From Hysterangium stoloniferum (Eukaryota > Basidiomycota > Agaricomycetes > Hysterangiales > Hysterangiaceae), in NCBI GenBank assembly GCA_015178975.1, contig WHVD01000123.1, positions 124,001-188,000 on the forward strand: a stretch of 64,000 bases of DNA, in the 5' to 3' direction. Made by a program: the position numbers and the translations under genes. Under the pieces are notes generated by a model, which was not told the DNA's origin, searched no databases, and saw only the letters and a program-made list of their open reading frames with translations. Of this stretch, positions 22,714 through 36,000 are shown piece by piece (position 1 is the stretch's first letter; each line of letters opens with the position of its first letter).

Positions 22714-25700
22714 TGGTGGGTAGCAGTCGTACTTACATTCGAAAGGGGTGCTGAGCTTTTATGGCGCAGTCAGTCCGAGAGTTAATTCCACCGAGGTACA
22801 GCCTTGTGGCCGTCCTTACACAGGATTCACAGCCTGTCACTGCCGTCTTTGTAAATAACATCCCCTCACCTTCCATACAGGCTCCAGTGCACTAAGTTAC
22901 CTTACTACTTTCTTACGCCTTCTGCTGAAGGCTCACACAGCATTTCATAATAGTTTAGTCAATTGTTACCCCATAGTATAATATTATTGAGCGTCAGAGT
23001 TGCAATGCAGCTTTTCTGACATTCCAGAAGTGGCATCGCTAAGCATAATATAAATGCAGTCCAGAGCGATGCTGACTGGGTGCTGTATTCAAGTTGGTGC
23101 TGTCAACCTCAGATTTTATCCAGCGAGATTGCGCGCTTCCTGTTTAATTTTATCAAAACTTTCAATGAGAAGAAACCCGGGTCAATAATGGTCTAGTCAG
23201 GTTATGTAATGGCAAGCAGCTTGGTTTCTTCATGCACCCTTGCCACATCAAACGGTTTGAATTTAGTAGATTGTCTGAACAAGACAAAGAGTAAGGTAAT
23301 ACCAGAGTCTCAGGGTAGATTTTATTGGGGTGCGTAACGGTCTAACTTGGAATATCTTCGATTGCGGCGTGTCCATCAGAATTTGTATTAACAAACTGCA
23401 CACATAATTCCATGTCAGGCAATACTTGCTTACATTTATTATTTCCTGTCTTGCCGAGTGGAATATACTCTTGATGCGTGGACATGGCTCTTCAATGCGA
23501 CGATGACAATGTAAATCCATTACTGCAACTCACGCGGCTTGACCGATCGCAGGCGAAGTTCGTCTGGTACGTACAGATTCACATGCTTGTATGTCCCCTT
23601 TTTCTGCTTTCTTACCGGCTCCATTGGGGCTGTCCATGACAGTCCCTCTTCTGTCCCTGATACGAATCTCCAAGTTGATCATCGGCTATTCTCATCACAA
23701 AGTGAGAAGAAGATATGATACTTGCCGGGGTAATGCACCATGAATGACTCAGGGGAAAATGTTCAGTGAAGCAGAAAAAATAGAATACCACTTGCATCAC
23801 TCTCGACGTCAATAAAACTTCGGTATGCTAGTCCGAAAAGGACATGGATTCCCTTCAAGGACAGTGGCAAAAGCCGCACCTGGTCTTGGACTGGTTTAAG
23901 AATTCCTAATGAAGTCGTCACGGTTCGATTCAAGAATGGTCCGGGAATAACCACTGCCTGTGAGATATATATATCTAGTCCTACAACATATTTAATTATT
24001 AGTCACAACACGAGCCTTACAAATTCAAAGGGATCATCAATCCAGCGTTCGTCACGGACTCCGCACAGAACTGCATTAAGAATAAGAAGTGATTATATGC
24101 GCTCTGAAATTGCTTCACACCATAATCTTGAATACCGCTCCAGTAACATGTCAAAACCATAAATCTTGGTAGATGCAACCGAATAGCTGAATAGGATCTT
24201 GGGTACCTCAACGTCGTTACTGGCTATTCTGGCGACAATGGTTTTGGTCAGCAGGATGAGGTGTGATAGTGCGATGCACTGTAATAACAAGAATTCAAGT
24301 AGCCTCTGATCGAAGTCACTTCCACACTGGTGACGGTCGTGGGAGATGGTTTCCACGATATACGCAAACCCCCCAATGAGTAAAGTATCTTGACCATCAA
24401 ATGTTGATAGATTTCGGGCGATTTTCATGGTAAATGTCGATGCGACATCATCAAGGTTGGTGTTTAGTGGTGGCTTGGCGGCAGTATTATAAAATAGCGA
24501 CCTCATTGCAGTTGACGTATTGCTTCTATCTGATTGATCGACACCGGGGTATCATATGAAGGTGAAAACCAAAGCTGTCAGGAGCTTGTCAATGTGATCT
24601 CTCCGCTGTATATAGAATGAATACCAGCGGAACAGGTATAAAATCATCGACGCTCCCTCCGGAATTTCGTGGTTCTACGAAGATGTGAGGATTTCGAGTA
24701 TATTCAATGACGCTAAGCTATCCCTACCTCATTCAATCAATGCTCTGTTGAATTAGTCTACCAAGTCTTGCCAGAGTTTAATTCTGGGTCAGGAACCCGT
24801 CAAGCCGGGGTGCTGAGAGACCATTCCCCAGTCCGCAGTATGACTGAGATACGGGGTGAGAATGTGGCGTTAATGGACTCCCTGACATCCCAACCATACT
24901 CGAAGGTTCATGGTAAGTTGTCTCTCCTTCGCAGTGAAACATCCAGTTTGTCAACAGTCGTGCAGCGAGAATTAAACTCAAGCCGGCTGTTGCTTGAATA
25001 ATGGCCATCCCTATTCAATTATATCATAATCCCACCACACGATTTCTAGTTTAAACCACCTTTTATCGCCTCAATGAGGGTGGTATTCCTCGTGTGCCCT
25101 TGCCATATCATGGGGCTTGCATCTTCCCAAATGTCTGAGAGAAAGATAACTAATTGAAACGTCTGCTGCAATATGCAAGAGGAGTTCAGAGCAATTTGTC
25201 AGGAGGTGGCTGACCGTCGAACATGAATATACTTTGTTCTCTGTCTTGTTCAGTGAACTGTTCGCCGCGACGCCCCAGGCTCATATAATCCAACATTGCT
25301 GTGGCTGTTCGATGTGACGATTGCAAGGTAGATTAAATATTGTGAAGTACTGTACGTCCTCGCTAATGTCAAAGCTGACATCTAGCTGTGTCTCCTTGGC
25401 GAGCGCCTTTATGGCGACGAACTCACTAGCATTGTTTTGATGAAACAGTTTGAAAGCCACATAATTATGTTTCGGGGGGTATTTTCCGGAAAACGAAGAC
25501 GTAATTCGAATTCTCAACGGTGTCGACACAGCAGTGAAAGGTGTAGAGAATAACGCATGGGAAGGAACAGGGGTCGACAACTAACGTTCAAGGCACACGG
25601 ATCTAGTCAAATGGTTCTTTGATATTAGATTAAATCAAATAAATTTCTCCCTACTATTCGCAATGAAATAATTCAAACATACCAATTGGTGGAATGAACG

Positions 25701-25910
25701 CCAGTCAACTGGCATGGAAGCAGCAGGGAACTGTCGGGATGGGGAGTAAATAAATCGTCGTGGCGTGTAGTTTGACGCTAACGACTGAAAGATTGAAACA
25801 GACCATAAATCAGGAAATCTCGGGGAATGACTGCTCCACGCGGCGGGTCGTGGGTATTCTTCAGCTCGTCGTTGATATGGGATTCCGGCTGACATGACCA
25901 CGAGCTACCT
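22714..25910 (-). pseudogene. L-G-M-H blocks upstream of A copy 3
   Basis: 5'-3' on the minus strand: L leader open 25901-25635 (GIPYQRRAEEYPRPAAW). Next a VATP/LTNS-type and AKETQLDVSFDI piece (25580-25281). The G block has SVIPWTGEW-like codons (25008-24778) and MRSLFYNTAAKPPLNTNLDDVASTF (24506-24093). The M block is 23954-23763 (PVQDQVRLLPLSLKG, YRSFIDVESDASG). The H block runs 23520-22750. It is the best-preserved L-G-M-H series with 58313-61912 (+). Individual pieces are open but in different frames. Confidence 0.5.
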
Positions 25911-26870
25911 TTCTCTTATACAAGGTGAAAGCTCAAGACATGTGAAGAAATGTCGGTGTCTTGATCATGGTGTTGTCGATTGGTTTGGCCCCGGCTTCCT
26001 GTTCTCCCAAACAAAGGACACGAGAAGAATGGTGAGACCGCCTTCTTTGGAACCCCGTAATGGTATTCCATTCACATTGTTACTGCTAGTATATGCGATG
26101 GGATTTCAGAGATTAGTCATTGGAGTATATTTAACACCAGTGTAGAGAACCTCGCAGCGACTATTACAAGTGACTATCTTCGCTTTAAAATTGTATCAAA
26201 TTATGTAGCTTCATACAACTCTCAAGTTCGCGTCCTGTTTGAAATGATTGTCATTGATAAATAGGATATCAGTCTAGCCGCTGGTGGTGGCCGCGAGTGT
26301 ATTCAATGCATGTATGGCATCAACGCGTGCATCATGCAGAGCGCACCGCGGCGACGAAAAGTGACTGTATGCGCTCTTATATTTGCTCGGCCTATGGCAG
26401 CTTTATTGTCAAGTTTTCAATGGAAGAGAAGTAGTTTAAGGAATTCGCCCAGCACATTGACTCGTACGGTGTGGAGGCCCTTGGTGGGAAGATTATGGAT
26501 CTTGTCGATTGAACATTACCCTGAAGGTATGATGAGCCTGAACGACACATGCATCGAATTGGGGGTGGGGGAGACCTTTTTCAGACCTCCAGTGAGATCT
26601 TACTTTAAAATGCGGATGTTAGTCTAATCACGGCTAGTGCAAATGTATTCAACACATTTATGGGGACAACTGAGGAGCTCGGGGCGATAATGAAAAGTGA
26701 CTATATAGTTCTTACCTAGGTTCAAATGATATAGATTTAAAACATCTGCAACCTCGGCTGCAACCCTGGTTTGGTTGAGACGTGTCGGCATCATCGAAGA
26801 GAAATAATTAGAAAGTGTGTCCAATCGATGGTGTAAGACCTTTCTCAGGGCAACCATGTGCCTTCAACAA
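25894..26870 (+). pseudogene. Block B copy 6
   Basis: Open head 25894-26145 (83 codons; MTTSYLSLIQGESS, FSQTKDTRRM). The head ATG lies within the first codons of the L frame on the opposite strand. Then 26310-26627 is open for 105 codons (MYGINACIMQSAPRRRK ... SIEHYPEGMM). Two B sub-repeats each end near a CTAG/ACT-ACATCC-like sequence. Its tail reads into A copy 4 from the other side. It may be a spliced gene, but I could not find an intron set giving one frame. Confidence 0.4.
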
Positions 26871-28740
26871 TGATAGGGGGGTATAATTAGACCGTACTGA
26901 CACACAAGTGGAAGGTGTGGCGACCACGCAAAGGAAGGAACGCGCGGTGAAATCTAAAGTTTTAAGCTTATAATTGAAGAATTTGTCGTTGGTCGTTGCC
27001 GCGCATAATATCACAACGTGGAAGAAGAGAAACGAGAACGGCGATGGAATCGAGGCTGCGCACTGTGGTCAACGCAGATTCGGGCTCGGAAGATCCAGCT
27101 ATCAGCTTCAGAGTCAACTCGATTATTTTTACACCAGACTCCAGGAGATACCGATCAGGACTCGTGTGCGCCAGAATCAGACTGGTTGGACAATTGTATG
27201 GGCGGATGTAAGACGGTGCTGGAAGGTAAAATATAGCGAACGTACCCTACGATGCGCCCAATGAGCGAAGAAACCATATTCAGCTGGTTGATGTGATCGG
27301 TGAGAAGCGTGGTGTCGTTGAAGAATATTTGCAAGGAGTGAATACTCCAAGGCAGTGAGTTCGATGTGCCGAAATCAAGATGGTGTATCAATGACGCTAT
27401 ATGCATGTTTATTTTGTCCAATTCAACCCTCAATACAGCGCCAGCGATATCTCGAAACCATGCATCTTGGTGGATGCAACACACGAGAAGCTGGATAGGA
27501 GAATTATACAAGTGAACTCGTGTTTGGTGACATTGTCTGTTATGGTTTTGGTGGGCAGGATCAAATGGTGTGATGGCACGACGCACGGTTGTAACCAGAA
27601 TTCAATGTAACCTCTGATCGCAGTGAGCTCCTGTACAGATAGTGGACGCATGTGGCAGACCGCTTCCACGATAAGAATAAGGCCGAAAAGGGGTAAGGGC
27701 CCATTAAATTCTGGTAGAGAACTGTGTATGATAAATGTTGATGCAACCTCATCCAAGTTGGTGTGCAGCGGTGACTTGACTAAAACGTTGTAAAGTGATG
27801 ACGTAATCGCCGGTGACGTGTCTCTTTCTAACCAATGGACGCCGGGGCAGTAAGAGAAGGCCCAAGTCAAGAATGTCATAAGCTGGGTAGTGTGACCGTT
27901 TCCGCTCCGTCGGCTGTGATGTGAAAATATCGGGAAAGTCTCTAAAACCTCCGTCGCTCTTCTCCGAATTTGAGGCGGGTATATAGGTCTACGACACATA
28001 TATGAGTATTTCCAGTGTATTCAATGATTGAGGTATCCCTACCTCGCTAAATCAGCACTGTCTTGAACTAGTCTTCCCAGTTTTGGCAGCGTAAGATGCT
28101 TTTGTAGCAACTTGCCCAAGGCACCATCGTCTCGTACCAAACGGGTGATTTCCCGGTATATTGTCAGCTTTACGATCAGCGAAGCTATCTTAGCACTGTA
28201 AAGGACTTTCATCCCAACCCTTTCCAAACCGACTCCACAGTAATACCCGGGGCCAATTTCAATACTTAACATTGTCCCCTGACTCCGCGAGATCATTCCC
28301 CAGTCATCGGCATGACTAGAATAGGGGCTGAGGCTGGATGTCGTGTTGGTGGATATCTTAACAACATTCGGTGGGTCATGGTAGCCCGTTTCTCCTTGAC
28401 ACTGAAATGCGCAGCATGTGACACATATCACATGGAGATAGCATTATACTTTACTCACCCACTCGTCAACCCAAATCTCTATATGGTTTGCAGACAGCTG
28501 TATGTGTTGCCTACCATCCGGGGTCCGATAACATAAATCATGGCCGGGTTCGTTACAACCCCATCGTTTTCGAAGCTTCTCCCTGAATACATCTCTCATC
28601 CCTTTAACGATCTCGTCCTGTTGCTCTGAACTCAATACACCAGGAAAAACTAAAGGTGGGAGTTCCTCAATGTCTTCAAGGTCGATCCCAGCCGTTGCCG
28701 AATCGTGATTCCCCGGAGTCATCTCGTTGGAAGTAGACAT
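26808..28740 (-). pseudogene. Gene A copy 4, one frameshift from intact
   Basis: Exons 28740-28459, 28401-28043, 27988-27587, 27536-27246 and 27181-. Introns are 57, 54, 50 and 64 nt with donors GTGAGT, GTAGGG, GTGCGT and GTACGT. The frame is continuous through exons 1-4 and into exon 5. The only lesion seen is one extra base near 26997 (GGCAACGACC against GGCACGACC in copies 1 and 7), which shifts the last about 60 codons. The usual TAG is TAT here, so the C-terminal frame continues to IGHTF at 26808. If the extra base is an assembly error, this is a second intact gene. Confidence 0.8.
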
Positions 28741-31700
28741 TGGTGGGTAGCAGTCTCACCTACACTAGAAGGGGGTGCCTTGCTTTTATGCCGCAACCAG
28801 TCGGAGAGTTAATTCCATGAAGGTACAGCGTTATGGCGGTACTTACACGGGATACACAGCATTTCATTCCTGTCTTCGTCCACAAGGTTCCCTCACCTTC
28901 CTTGAACCTTATGGGCTTTACTGTAATGAGGTGATTACTTCTTACGCCTTCCACTGAAGGCTCACAGCATATAATAATAGTTCAGTCGATTGTCACCTCA
29001 TAGTATAGCATTTCTCAGCGTCAGAGTTGAAAGCAAAACTTCTTTTCTGATATCGAGAAGTAACATTGCCATGTGCCATATAAATGCAGTCCAGAGCGAT
29101 GCCCGCCGTCAAGTTGCCGCTGTCAGCCTCAGGCTTTGTCCAGAGAGATCACACACTTCCTGTTTTAATTTTGCAAACTTTCGCCGAAGAGAAACCCGGT
29201 GCAAGTGATGGCCCAGTCACATTAATGGTAAGCAACGTGATTTTTTCATTCGCCCTCGCCATATCCTTGATTGTGACGAATCCATCCGGCTGTGTATTAA
29301 CACATTCTGAATATAATCTCGTCACAGGCGACACTGACAGCTAGCCTTATCATTGTCTGTCTGTCTGAGTGTAATGGTTCCCCCCCGGCTCAGACGATTG
29401 ATGCGTGGACATTGCTCTTCAAAGCGACGATGACAAGGTAGATCAAGCATTGTGACCCACTCGTAGTTTGACCCATTTCAGCTCTTGCGGTATGTAAAGA
29501 TTTACCATGCTGGCTATGCTAATTTACATTCCCATTTTCTGCCATCTTTCTACCCCCTTCGGTGCTGCCAGTTCCACTGTGCCCTTGGAGATCCACATAG
29601 GTCACCATAGCAATCTCTCTTCGTTCTCACAGGATAGCCATTCATCGCAGCCTGGGTTTGTCATCAGAATCGATCCTTCATTTTCTCGTTTTGCCTAATT
29701 TGTCAGTCAAGAAATGGACGAGGTATCCTGAGTCTTAACATACTTCCGAGCTGATAATCGGCTATTGTCTCAAAGAATGGGCGGAACATGCGACGCTTGC
29801 CACGGAAATACATCATAGTGGCTCTCAGATAATCTCAAGTGCAGCAGGATAACAAAAGGATTATGTCTTTGGAATACCATTTGGATCACTCTTGACGACA
29901 ATTATACTTCGGTACGCTGGAACCGGACCGAAAACGACAGCAATTCCTTTCAAAGACAGTGGAATTGGTCGAACCCAGTCTCAGAGTGGTTCAAAAACAC
30001 TCCAAGGATATTTGCTGCCGTGAGATGTATATATATAGTCTTACAATATATTTAATTATTAGTCACAAAACACAAAGTCCTACAAAGCCAAAGGCATCAT
30101 TGACACAATTCTCGTCAGCAATGAATTCCAGAGTTGCAATGAGCATATGAAGTGATTGAATGAGCTTTCAGCCCGACTCAAATGATGTAAGTTTATGTAA
30201 CTATTAATGCCGCCAAAATGAGCTGAAAAAAAAGGAAACAGGAAAGATATTATCCTCTTGCTTGCTTGCTTTCAATATACAAGTGAAAGGTGTGGCCACT
30301 GTGCAAAGGAAGGAACGAGGGGTAGAAACTAAATTCCCAAAACATTCAAGGTTGAACCGGTTCGTTGAGCTGCGCATTGTCCCTTAATGTGGAAGGACAT
30401 AAACAAGAATGGTGAGGGGAGAGAACTTGAGAGCTGTGGTACATGCAGATCCCGGGCCAGACGATCCAGCTATTAGTTCAGTATAACCGCAATTATTCCG
30501 TTGAGAGACAACACCCGTGGTCAACATGGTCTCCGAGTGATTTGCGTCAGAAATGGACTGGGGAGGAGATCTCATCACAAATGAAAGACAATACTGGAAG
30601 AGAAAGGATGGTGAACATAGTGTATTACGGACTCCACAAGCAAGGAAACCACCCAAGTTAATGTGAATGGAGAGCAGAACCGTGTTATCATTGAAGAAGG
30701 TTAGCAAGGCAAAAAAATTCCACGACAGTGATTGCTATGTCGAAAATGAATATGACCCCCCAAGGATGTCATATTTATGTTTATTCCATCCACCACGATA
30801 TTGAATGGGTTAAAAGCCCTTGTTTATTGCGAGGTTTTGGGCTATAAGATCGCTGACCCTGGAGATTGAACATGGAATTTGAAGAGAAGATTCGCGTGAA
30901 CAAGAGAAATGTTGTTATGGATCGGTGATTATTCCTACTGTTCTTTGTTATTCTTCAATGGCTTCCTTCGTGTGAGCCTAAGTAAGTGACGTGGGAACTG
31001 AGGTGGCGGGGCTTCGAGATTTGGTAGCGGTATTCCATATGATGGTATGGTCATTAATGAATTGGATGTGGTTCTAGCGGTGAGAACTAGACCTTCATAG
31101 TCAATCATGAATCCTTCGTTGATTGAGTTGCGGGTCGTGTCCCAATGGATTTGGCTAGAAATGAGAACGGCGGTGGTATTGGAGCTGCGCACCGTGGTGC
31201 ACGCGAGTCCAGGTCGAACACCGATTATTTCTTCGGCGCATACATAATGTAGCAACTCTGTGTTCGATGTGACGATGGCAACCTAGATTGATGATTGTGA
31301 AGTACTGTGAGTCTTTGTCAATGTTAAAGCTGACATCTGGTAGTGTCTCCTTGGCTAGCACCAGTATAGCGACTAACTCACCAGTATTATTATAAACCTG
31401 CCTGAAACCCTCATAGTTATATTGCGGGGGTTATTTTCCGAAAAATGCAGATGTAAGTCGAATTCGTTAATGCTATCGACACATCAATGAAAGGTGTGGC
31501 GACTACGCACAGGAAAGAACAGGTAACGATAACCAACGTTCAAGAGTCCGACGAATCTTGTCTTTCACATTAGATTGAATCAAATGTCTTTTTCGATACT
31601 ACTCGAAATGAAACAATTCAAAACATAAAAATCGGGAGAATGAACTCTAATGAACAAAAATGAAAGCAGCACGTGAAATGTCGGGATAGCCAGTAAAATA

Positions 31701-31850
31701 CATCGTCGTGGCGTGTAGTGTAACCCTAGCGACTGAAACATTCAAACACAGCACAAACGAGATGTCTTGGCTTGGCTTGTGCACGTGGCGGGTCGCTGTG
31801 GGTCCTCTTCAGCTCTGAGTTGATAAGTGATTCCCCCTAACATCACCACG
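28741..31850 (-). pseudogene. L-D-E-M-H blocks upstream of A copy 4
   Basis: L leader (about 31850-31600, heavily decayed), D block (31361-30935; AKETLPDVSFNIDKDSQY, ACTTVRSSNTTAVL), and E block (30707-30200; HINLGG, TELIAGSSGPGSACTTALK). Then an M-like piece (about 30000-29700), and H with SECVNTQPDGF (29334-29149) and FKEGEGTLWTKTGMKCC ... GINSPTG (28954-28760). The order matches 19830-16488 (-), with high identity in the E and H parts. No continuous frame. Confidence 0.5.
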
Positions 31851-32873
31851 AGTTACCTTTCCCTTATCTAAGGTGAATGCTCACGACAATGTGAAGATGT
31901 GTCGGTGTCTTGATCATGGTGTTGTCCAATGGCTTGACCCGGCTATTTCACGAGAATAACGGTGGGACGGCCTTCTTTGAGACGTCCTAGTGGTATTCAA
32001 TTGACATTGTTATTACTTAGTATATGCGATGTGATTTCACCGAGTAGTCCTCGTAATATTTTCAACACCAGTCTAGAGAACCTCAGCGATCATTACAAGT
32101 GAATATCTTCGCTATTAAATTGCGTCAAATTATGTAGTTTCATATAACTCTCAAGTGCGCAGTCTGTTTGAAATGATTGTCATTTATAAATAGGATCTCA
32201 GTCTAGCCACGGGTGGTCCCCGAAAGTGTATTCGACTCACGTATGGCATCAGCGCGTCCAAGCTGCAGCGCTCGTGGCAATGGTGAAAAATGACTATATG
32301 CGCTCTTATATTTTCTCGACCTATGGGAGCTTGATTGTCAAGTGATCAATGGAAGAAAAATAGTTTAAGGAATTCGCCCAACACATTACCCCGCATGGTG
32401 TGGAGGCCCTTGGTCTGAAGATAATGGATCTTGTCGATTGAACACTGGCCTGAATGTATGATGAGCCTGAACGCGACATGTATCGAAATGGCGACGGGGG
32501 AGGCCTTATTCAGACCTTCAATGACATCGTATTTAAAACAAATGTAGTTCATGATTCAGATGTTAGTATAGGGACGGTTAGTGCCCCAAAATGTATTCAA
32601 CGCATGTGTGGGGACACTGCAGACCTCGCGGCGATAATACAAAGTGATTATATGCGTTCTTACATAGGTTCAAATAATATAGCTTTATACCATCTGCAAC
32701 CCCAGCTGCAAAGTGAGTTGAATAAAGGGCGACGCTATTTGTTTCCTCGTGGTTTGGTTGAGATGTGTCAGCATTATCGAAGAGAAATGATTAGCGAGTG
32801 TGTCCAATTGATGGTGCAAGACCTTTGTCAGGGCAACCATGTTCCTCCACCACTGATATGGGGGTCTCGTTAG
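31840..32873 (+). pseudogene. Block B copy 7, 139-codon open tail
   Basis: Head at about 31850 (CACCACGAGTTACC; ATG lost). The middle is decayed, but 32454-32873 is open for 139 codons. That frame reads DEPERDMYRNGDGGG, CIQRMCGDTADLAAIIQSDY, SELNKGRRYLFPRGLVEMCQ and ends with VQDLCQGNH. It is the longest single-frame view of the B tail and shows internal similarity to the upstream DCMRSYI / FKEFAQHI repeat. It overlaps the C-terminal end of A copy 5 (-). No known family recognised. Confidence 0.4.
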
Positions 32874-34717
32874 ACCCTACTGACACACAAGTGGATGGTG
32901 TGGCGACAACGGAAAGGAAAGAACGTGCGGTCAAATCTAAACGCTCAAGCGGGTAACTGATGGATTGGTCATTTCTCGAAACGCGCATGATGTCACAATG
33001 TGGTAGAAGAGAAACGAGCAGGACGATGATATCGAGGCTTCGCACTGTGGTACACGCGGATTCGGGCCTGGAAGATCCAGCTATCAGTTTCAGAGTAACC
33101 ACCATTATTATCTCGGCAGAATGCAAGAGCGCGGAAGTTGGACTCGCTTCCATCAGAATCAGACTGGTAGGAAAGTTGCATAGGCGGATGTAAGACGGTG
33201 CTACAAGGTCAAATGTTGTGAACATACCGGACGATGGGCCCAATGAGCGAAGAAAGCGCATTCAGCTTGTTGATGTAATCGGTGGGAAGCGTGCAGTCAT
33301 CGAAGAAGGTTTGCAAGGACTGCATACTCCGATACAGTGAATATGATATCTCCGAATCAGTATGACGTGTCAATGACGCTGTATGCATATTTATGTCGTC
33401 CACTACAACCTTCAATGCAGCTCCAGCAATATCTCGAAACGATGCATCTTGGTGGATGCAACACACGAGAAGCCGTGTAAGATAGTCATACGAGGTAAAT
33501 CGGTATGGGTAATTTTGTCTGTTATGGTTTTATCGGCGGATGAAATGATGTGATGTCACGACGCACTGTATCCAGAATTCAATGCAAGCTCTGATCGCCG
33601 TGAGCTCCTCTACAGATAGTTGACGCACGTGGCAGATCGCTTTTACGATATACATAAGGCCAAAAAGGGTTAGGGGCCGGTCAAATTCTGAGACATGATG
33701 AGATTCTGATAGATAACCGGCGATAAAGGTTGACGCAACCTCATCCAAGTTGGTGTGCAGGGGTGACTTGACTAAAACGTTGTAAAGTGATGACGTAATC
33801 GCAGGTAACGGGTCTGTATATAACCAATGAACGCCGGGACACCATACAAGACAAACATAATCTGGGCAGCATGACCTTCGCTACTCAACAGCATGTGAAA
33901 TGAAGCCAACGAGAAATCGCTCATCGCTCTTCTCCTAATTTGAAGTGGATATGTGGGTCTACAAAGACGTTGGTATTTCGAGTGTATTCAACATTGACGC
34001 TGAGTTATCCCTACCTCATTAAATTGTCACTCTCTTGAACTAGTCTTCCCAATCTTGGCAAGGTGAGATGTTTGCGTATAATCTTGTTAAAGGCACCGTT
34101 GTCTTGAGACAATTAACTCGTTATTTGTCCGTATATTGTCAGCTTTGCCATCAGCGAAGCTTATTTTGCACTGTGCAGGAGTTTCATCCCAACCCTTTCC
34201 AAACCGACTCCACAGTAATACCCAGGGCTAATTTCAATACTTGATGATGTCCCAAGACTCCGTGAGCTCATTCCCCAGTCATCGTCATGATGGCGATACG
34301 GGCTGAGGTTGTATCTCGTGTTGTGGATATCTTAACAACATTCGGTGGGTCATGGTAGCCCGTTTCTCCTTGACACCAAAATGCGCAGCATGTGACACAG
34401 ATCACATGGAAACAGCATTATACTTTACTCACCCACTCGTCAACCCAAATCTCTATATGGTTTGCAGACAGTTGTATGTGCCGCTCGTCATCGGGGGCCC
34501 GATAACATAAATCATGGCCGCATTCGTTACAGCACCATCGTTCTTGAAACTTCTCCCTGAATATCTCTCTCATCCCCTTCTGAATGATCTGGTCCCGTTG
34601 CTCTGAACTCATTACATCTGGGGAAACTAAGGGTGGTAGTTCCTCAACGTCTTCAATGTAGGAGTCAGCCGTTGCCAAATCGTGATTCCCCAGAGTCATC
34701 TCGTTGAAAGTAGACAT
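32791..34717 (-). pseudogene. Gene A copy 5, frameshifted
   Basis: Exon 1 34717-34433 is fully open (99 codons through the donor; CNECGHDLCYRAPDD, so Pro of the CNEPGH motif is Cys here). Exon 2 has a 1-nt loss near the ISTNTTS codons (about 34325). Exon 3 is altered by indels around FIAGYLSESHH. Exon 4 is open (HQDASFRDIAGAALKVVVDD, 33466-33209). Exon 5 is open with the TAG changed to GAG and the frame running on to IGHTR (32791). The loss of frame is old enough to affect several exons. Confidence 0.75.
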
Positions 34718-35995
34718 TGTTGGGTAGCAGTCGTACTTGCATTCAACAGGGGTGCTGAGCTGTTATGGCGTAGTCAGTCGGAGAGTTAATTCCACCAAGA
34801 TACAGTCTTGTGGCCGTGCTTACACAGGATTCACAACCTGTCACCCTGCCTTTGTAAATAACATCCCCTCACCCTCCATAAAGGCTCCAGTACACTAAGC
34901 TACCTTACTACTTTCTTACGCCTTCTGCTGAAGGCTCACACAACATTTTGAGCCTTCAGCATTTAATAATACTTTAGTCAATTGTTACCCCATAGTATAA
35001 TATTTTTGGCATTATTGAGCATCAGAGTTGCAATGCGGCTTTTCTGACATTCCAGAAGTGGCATCGCCAAGGATACTATAAATGCACTCCAGAGCGATTC
35101 TCACTGGTCCTGCATTCAAGTTGGCGCTGTCAACCTCGGACTTTATGCGGCAAGATTGTGCCCTTCCTGTTTAAGTTTATCAAAACTTTCAATGAGAAGA
35201 AACCCAGGTCAATGATAGTCTAGTCAGGTTAATGTCACATGAAACAGCTCGAATTTTGTAGAATGCCTGAACAAGACAAAGAGTGAGGTAAGACCAGAGT
35301 TCTCAGGGTAGATTTTATTGAGATACGTGACGGTCGAACTTGGAATATCTTCGATTGTGGCGTGTCCATCAGAATTTGTATTAATAAACTGCACACATAA
35401 TCCCATGTCAGGCAATACTTGCTTACCTAGCTTTATTATCACAGGTCTTGCTGAGTGGAATGTTTCGCCCCAGGCTCATACTCTTGATACATGGACATGG
35501 CTCTTCAATGCAACGATGACAATGTAAATCCATTATTGCGACTCACTCAGCTTGACCGATCGCAGGCGGAGTTCGTCTGGGGCGTACAGATTCACCATGC
35601 TGGGAATGCTTGCATGTCCCCTTTTTCTGCTTTCTTACCAGCTCCATTGGCCCCGGCCATGACAGTCCCTCTTCTGTCCCTGATACGAATTTCCAAGTTG
35701 ATCATCGGCTATTCTCATCACAAAGTGGGCGGCAGAAGATATGATGCTTGCCGGGGTAATGCATCATAATATAATCACTCCGGGGAAAGTGTTCAGGGAG
35801 CAGAAAAATAGAATACCACTTGCATCACTCTTGACGACAATAAAACTTCTGTATCCTAGTATCAGACCAAAAGGGACAAGAATTTCCTTCAAAGACAGTG
35901 GCAAAGGCCACCCTTGGTCTTGGATTGGTGCAATAATTCTTAATGAAGTCGTCATGGTTCGGTTCAAGAATGGTCCGGGAATAACCATACCTGTT
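34718..35995 (-). pseudogene. M-H blocks upstream of A copy 5
   Basis: The M block has FKEILVPFGLILGYRSFIVVKS-like codons (35988-35764), interrupted near 35995 by an inverted A fragment. H includes LPDMGLCVQFINTNSDGHAT (35442-35224) and GINSPTD/AQHP-like codons near 34760. No leader or G block is attached: they were lost at the junction at 35995. Confidence 0.5.
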
Positions 35996-36000
35996 CAGGA

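Noticed and set aside
25894..26870. Calling B a complete protein-coding gene
   Set aside because: Several frames are open in pieces, but no set of GT-AG introns that I could find gives one frame in any copy, so it is kept as an unresolved block.
27401..27610. Antisense reading of gene A exon 4 (ISKPCILVDAT) as a B-like protein
   Set aside because: Similar words appear in B-type frames, but the sense strand gives a correctly spliced continuous frame and the antisense does not.
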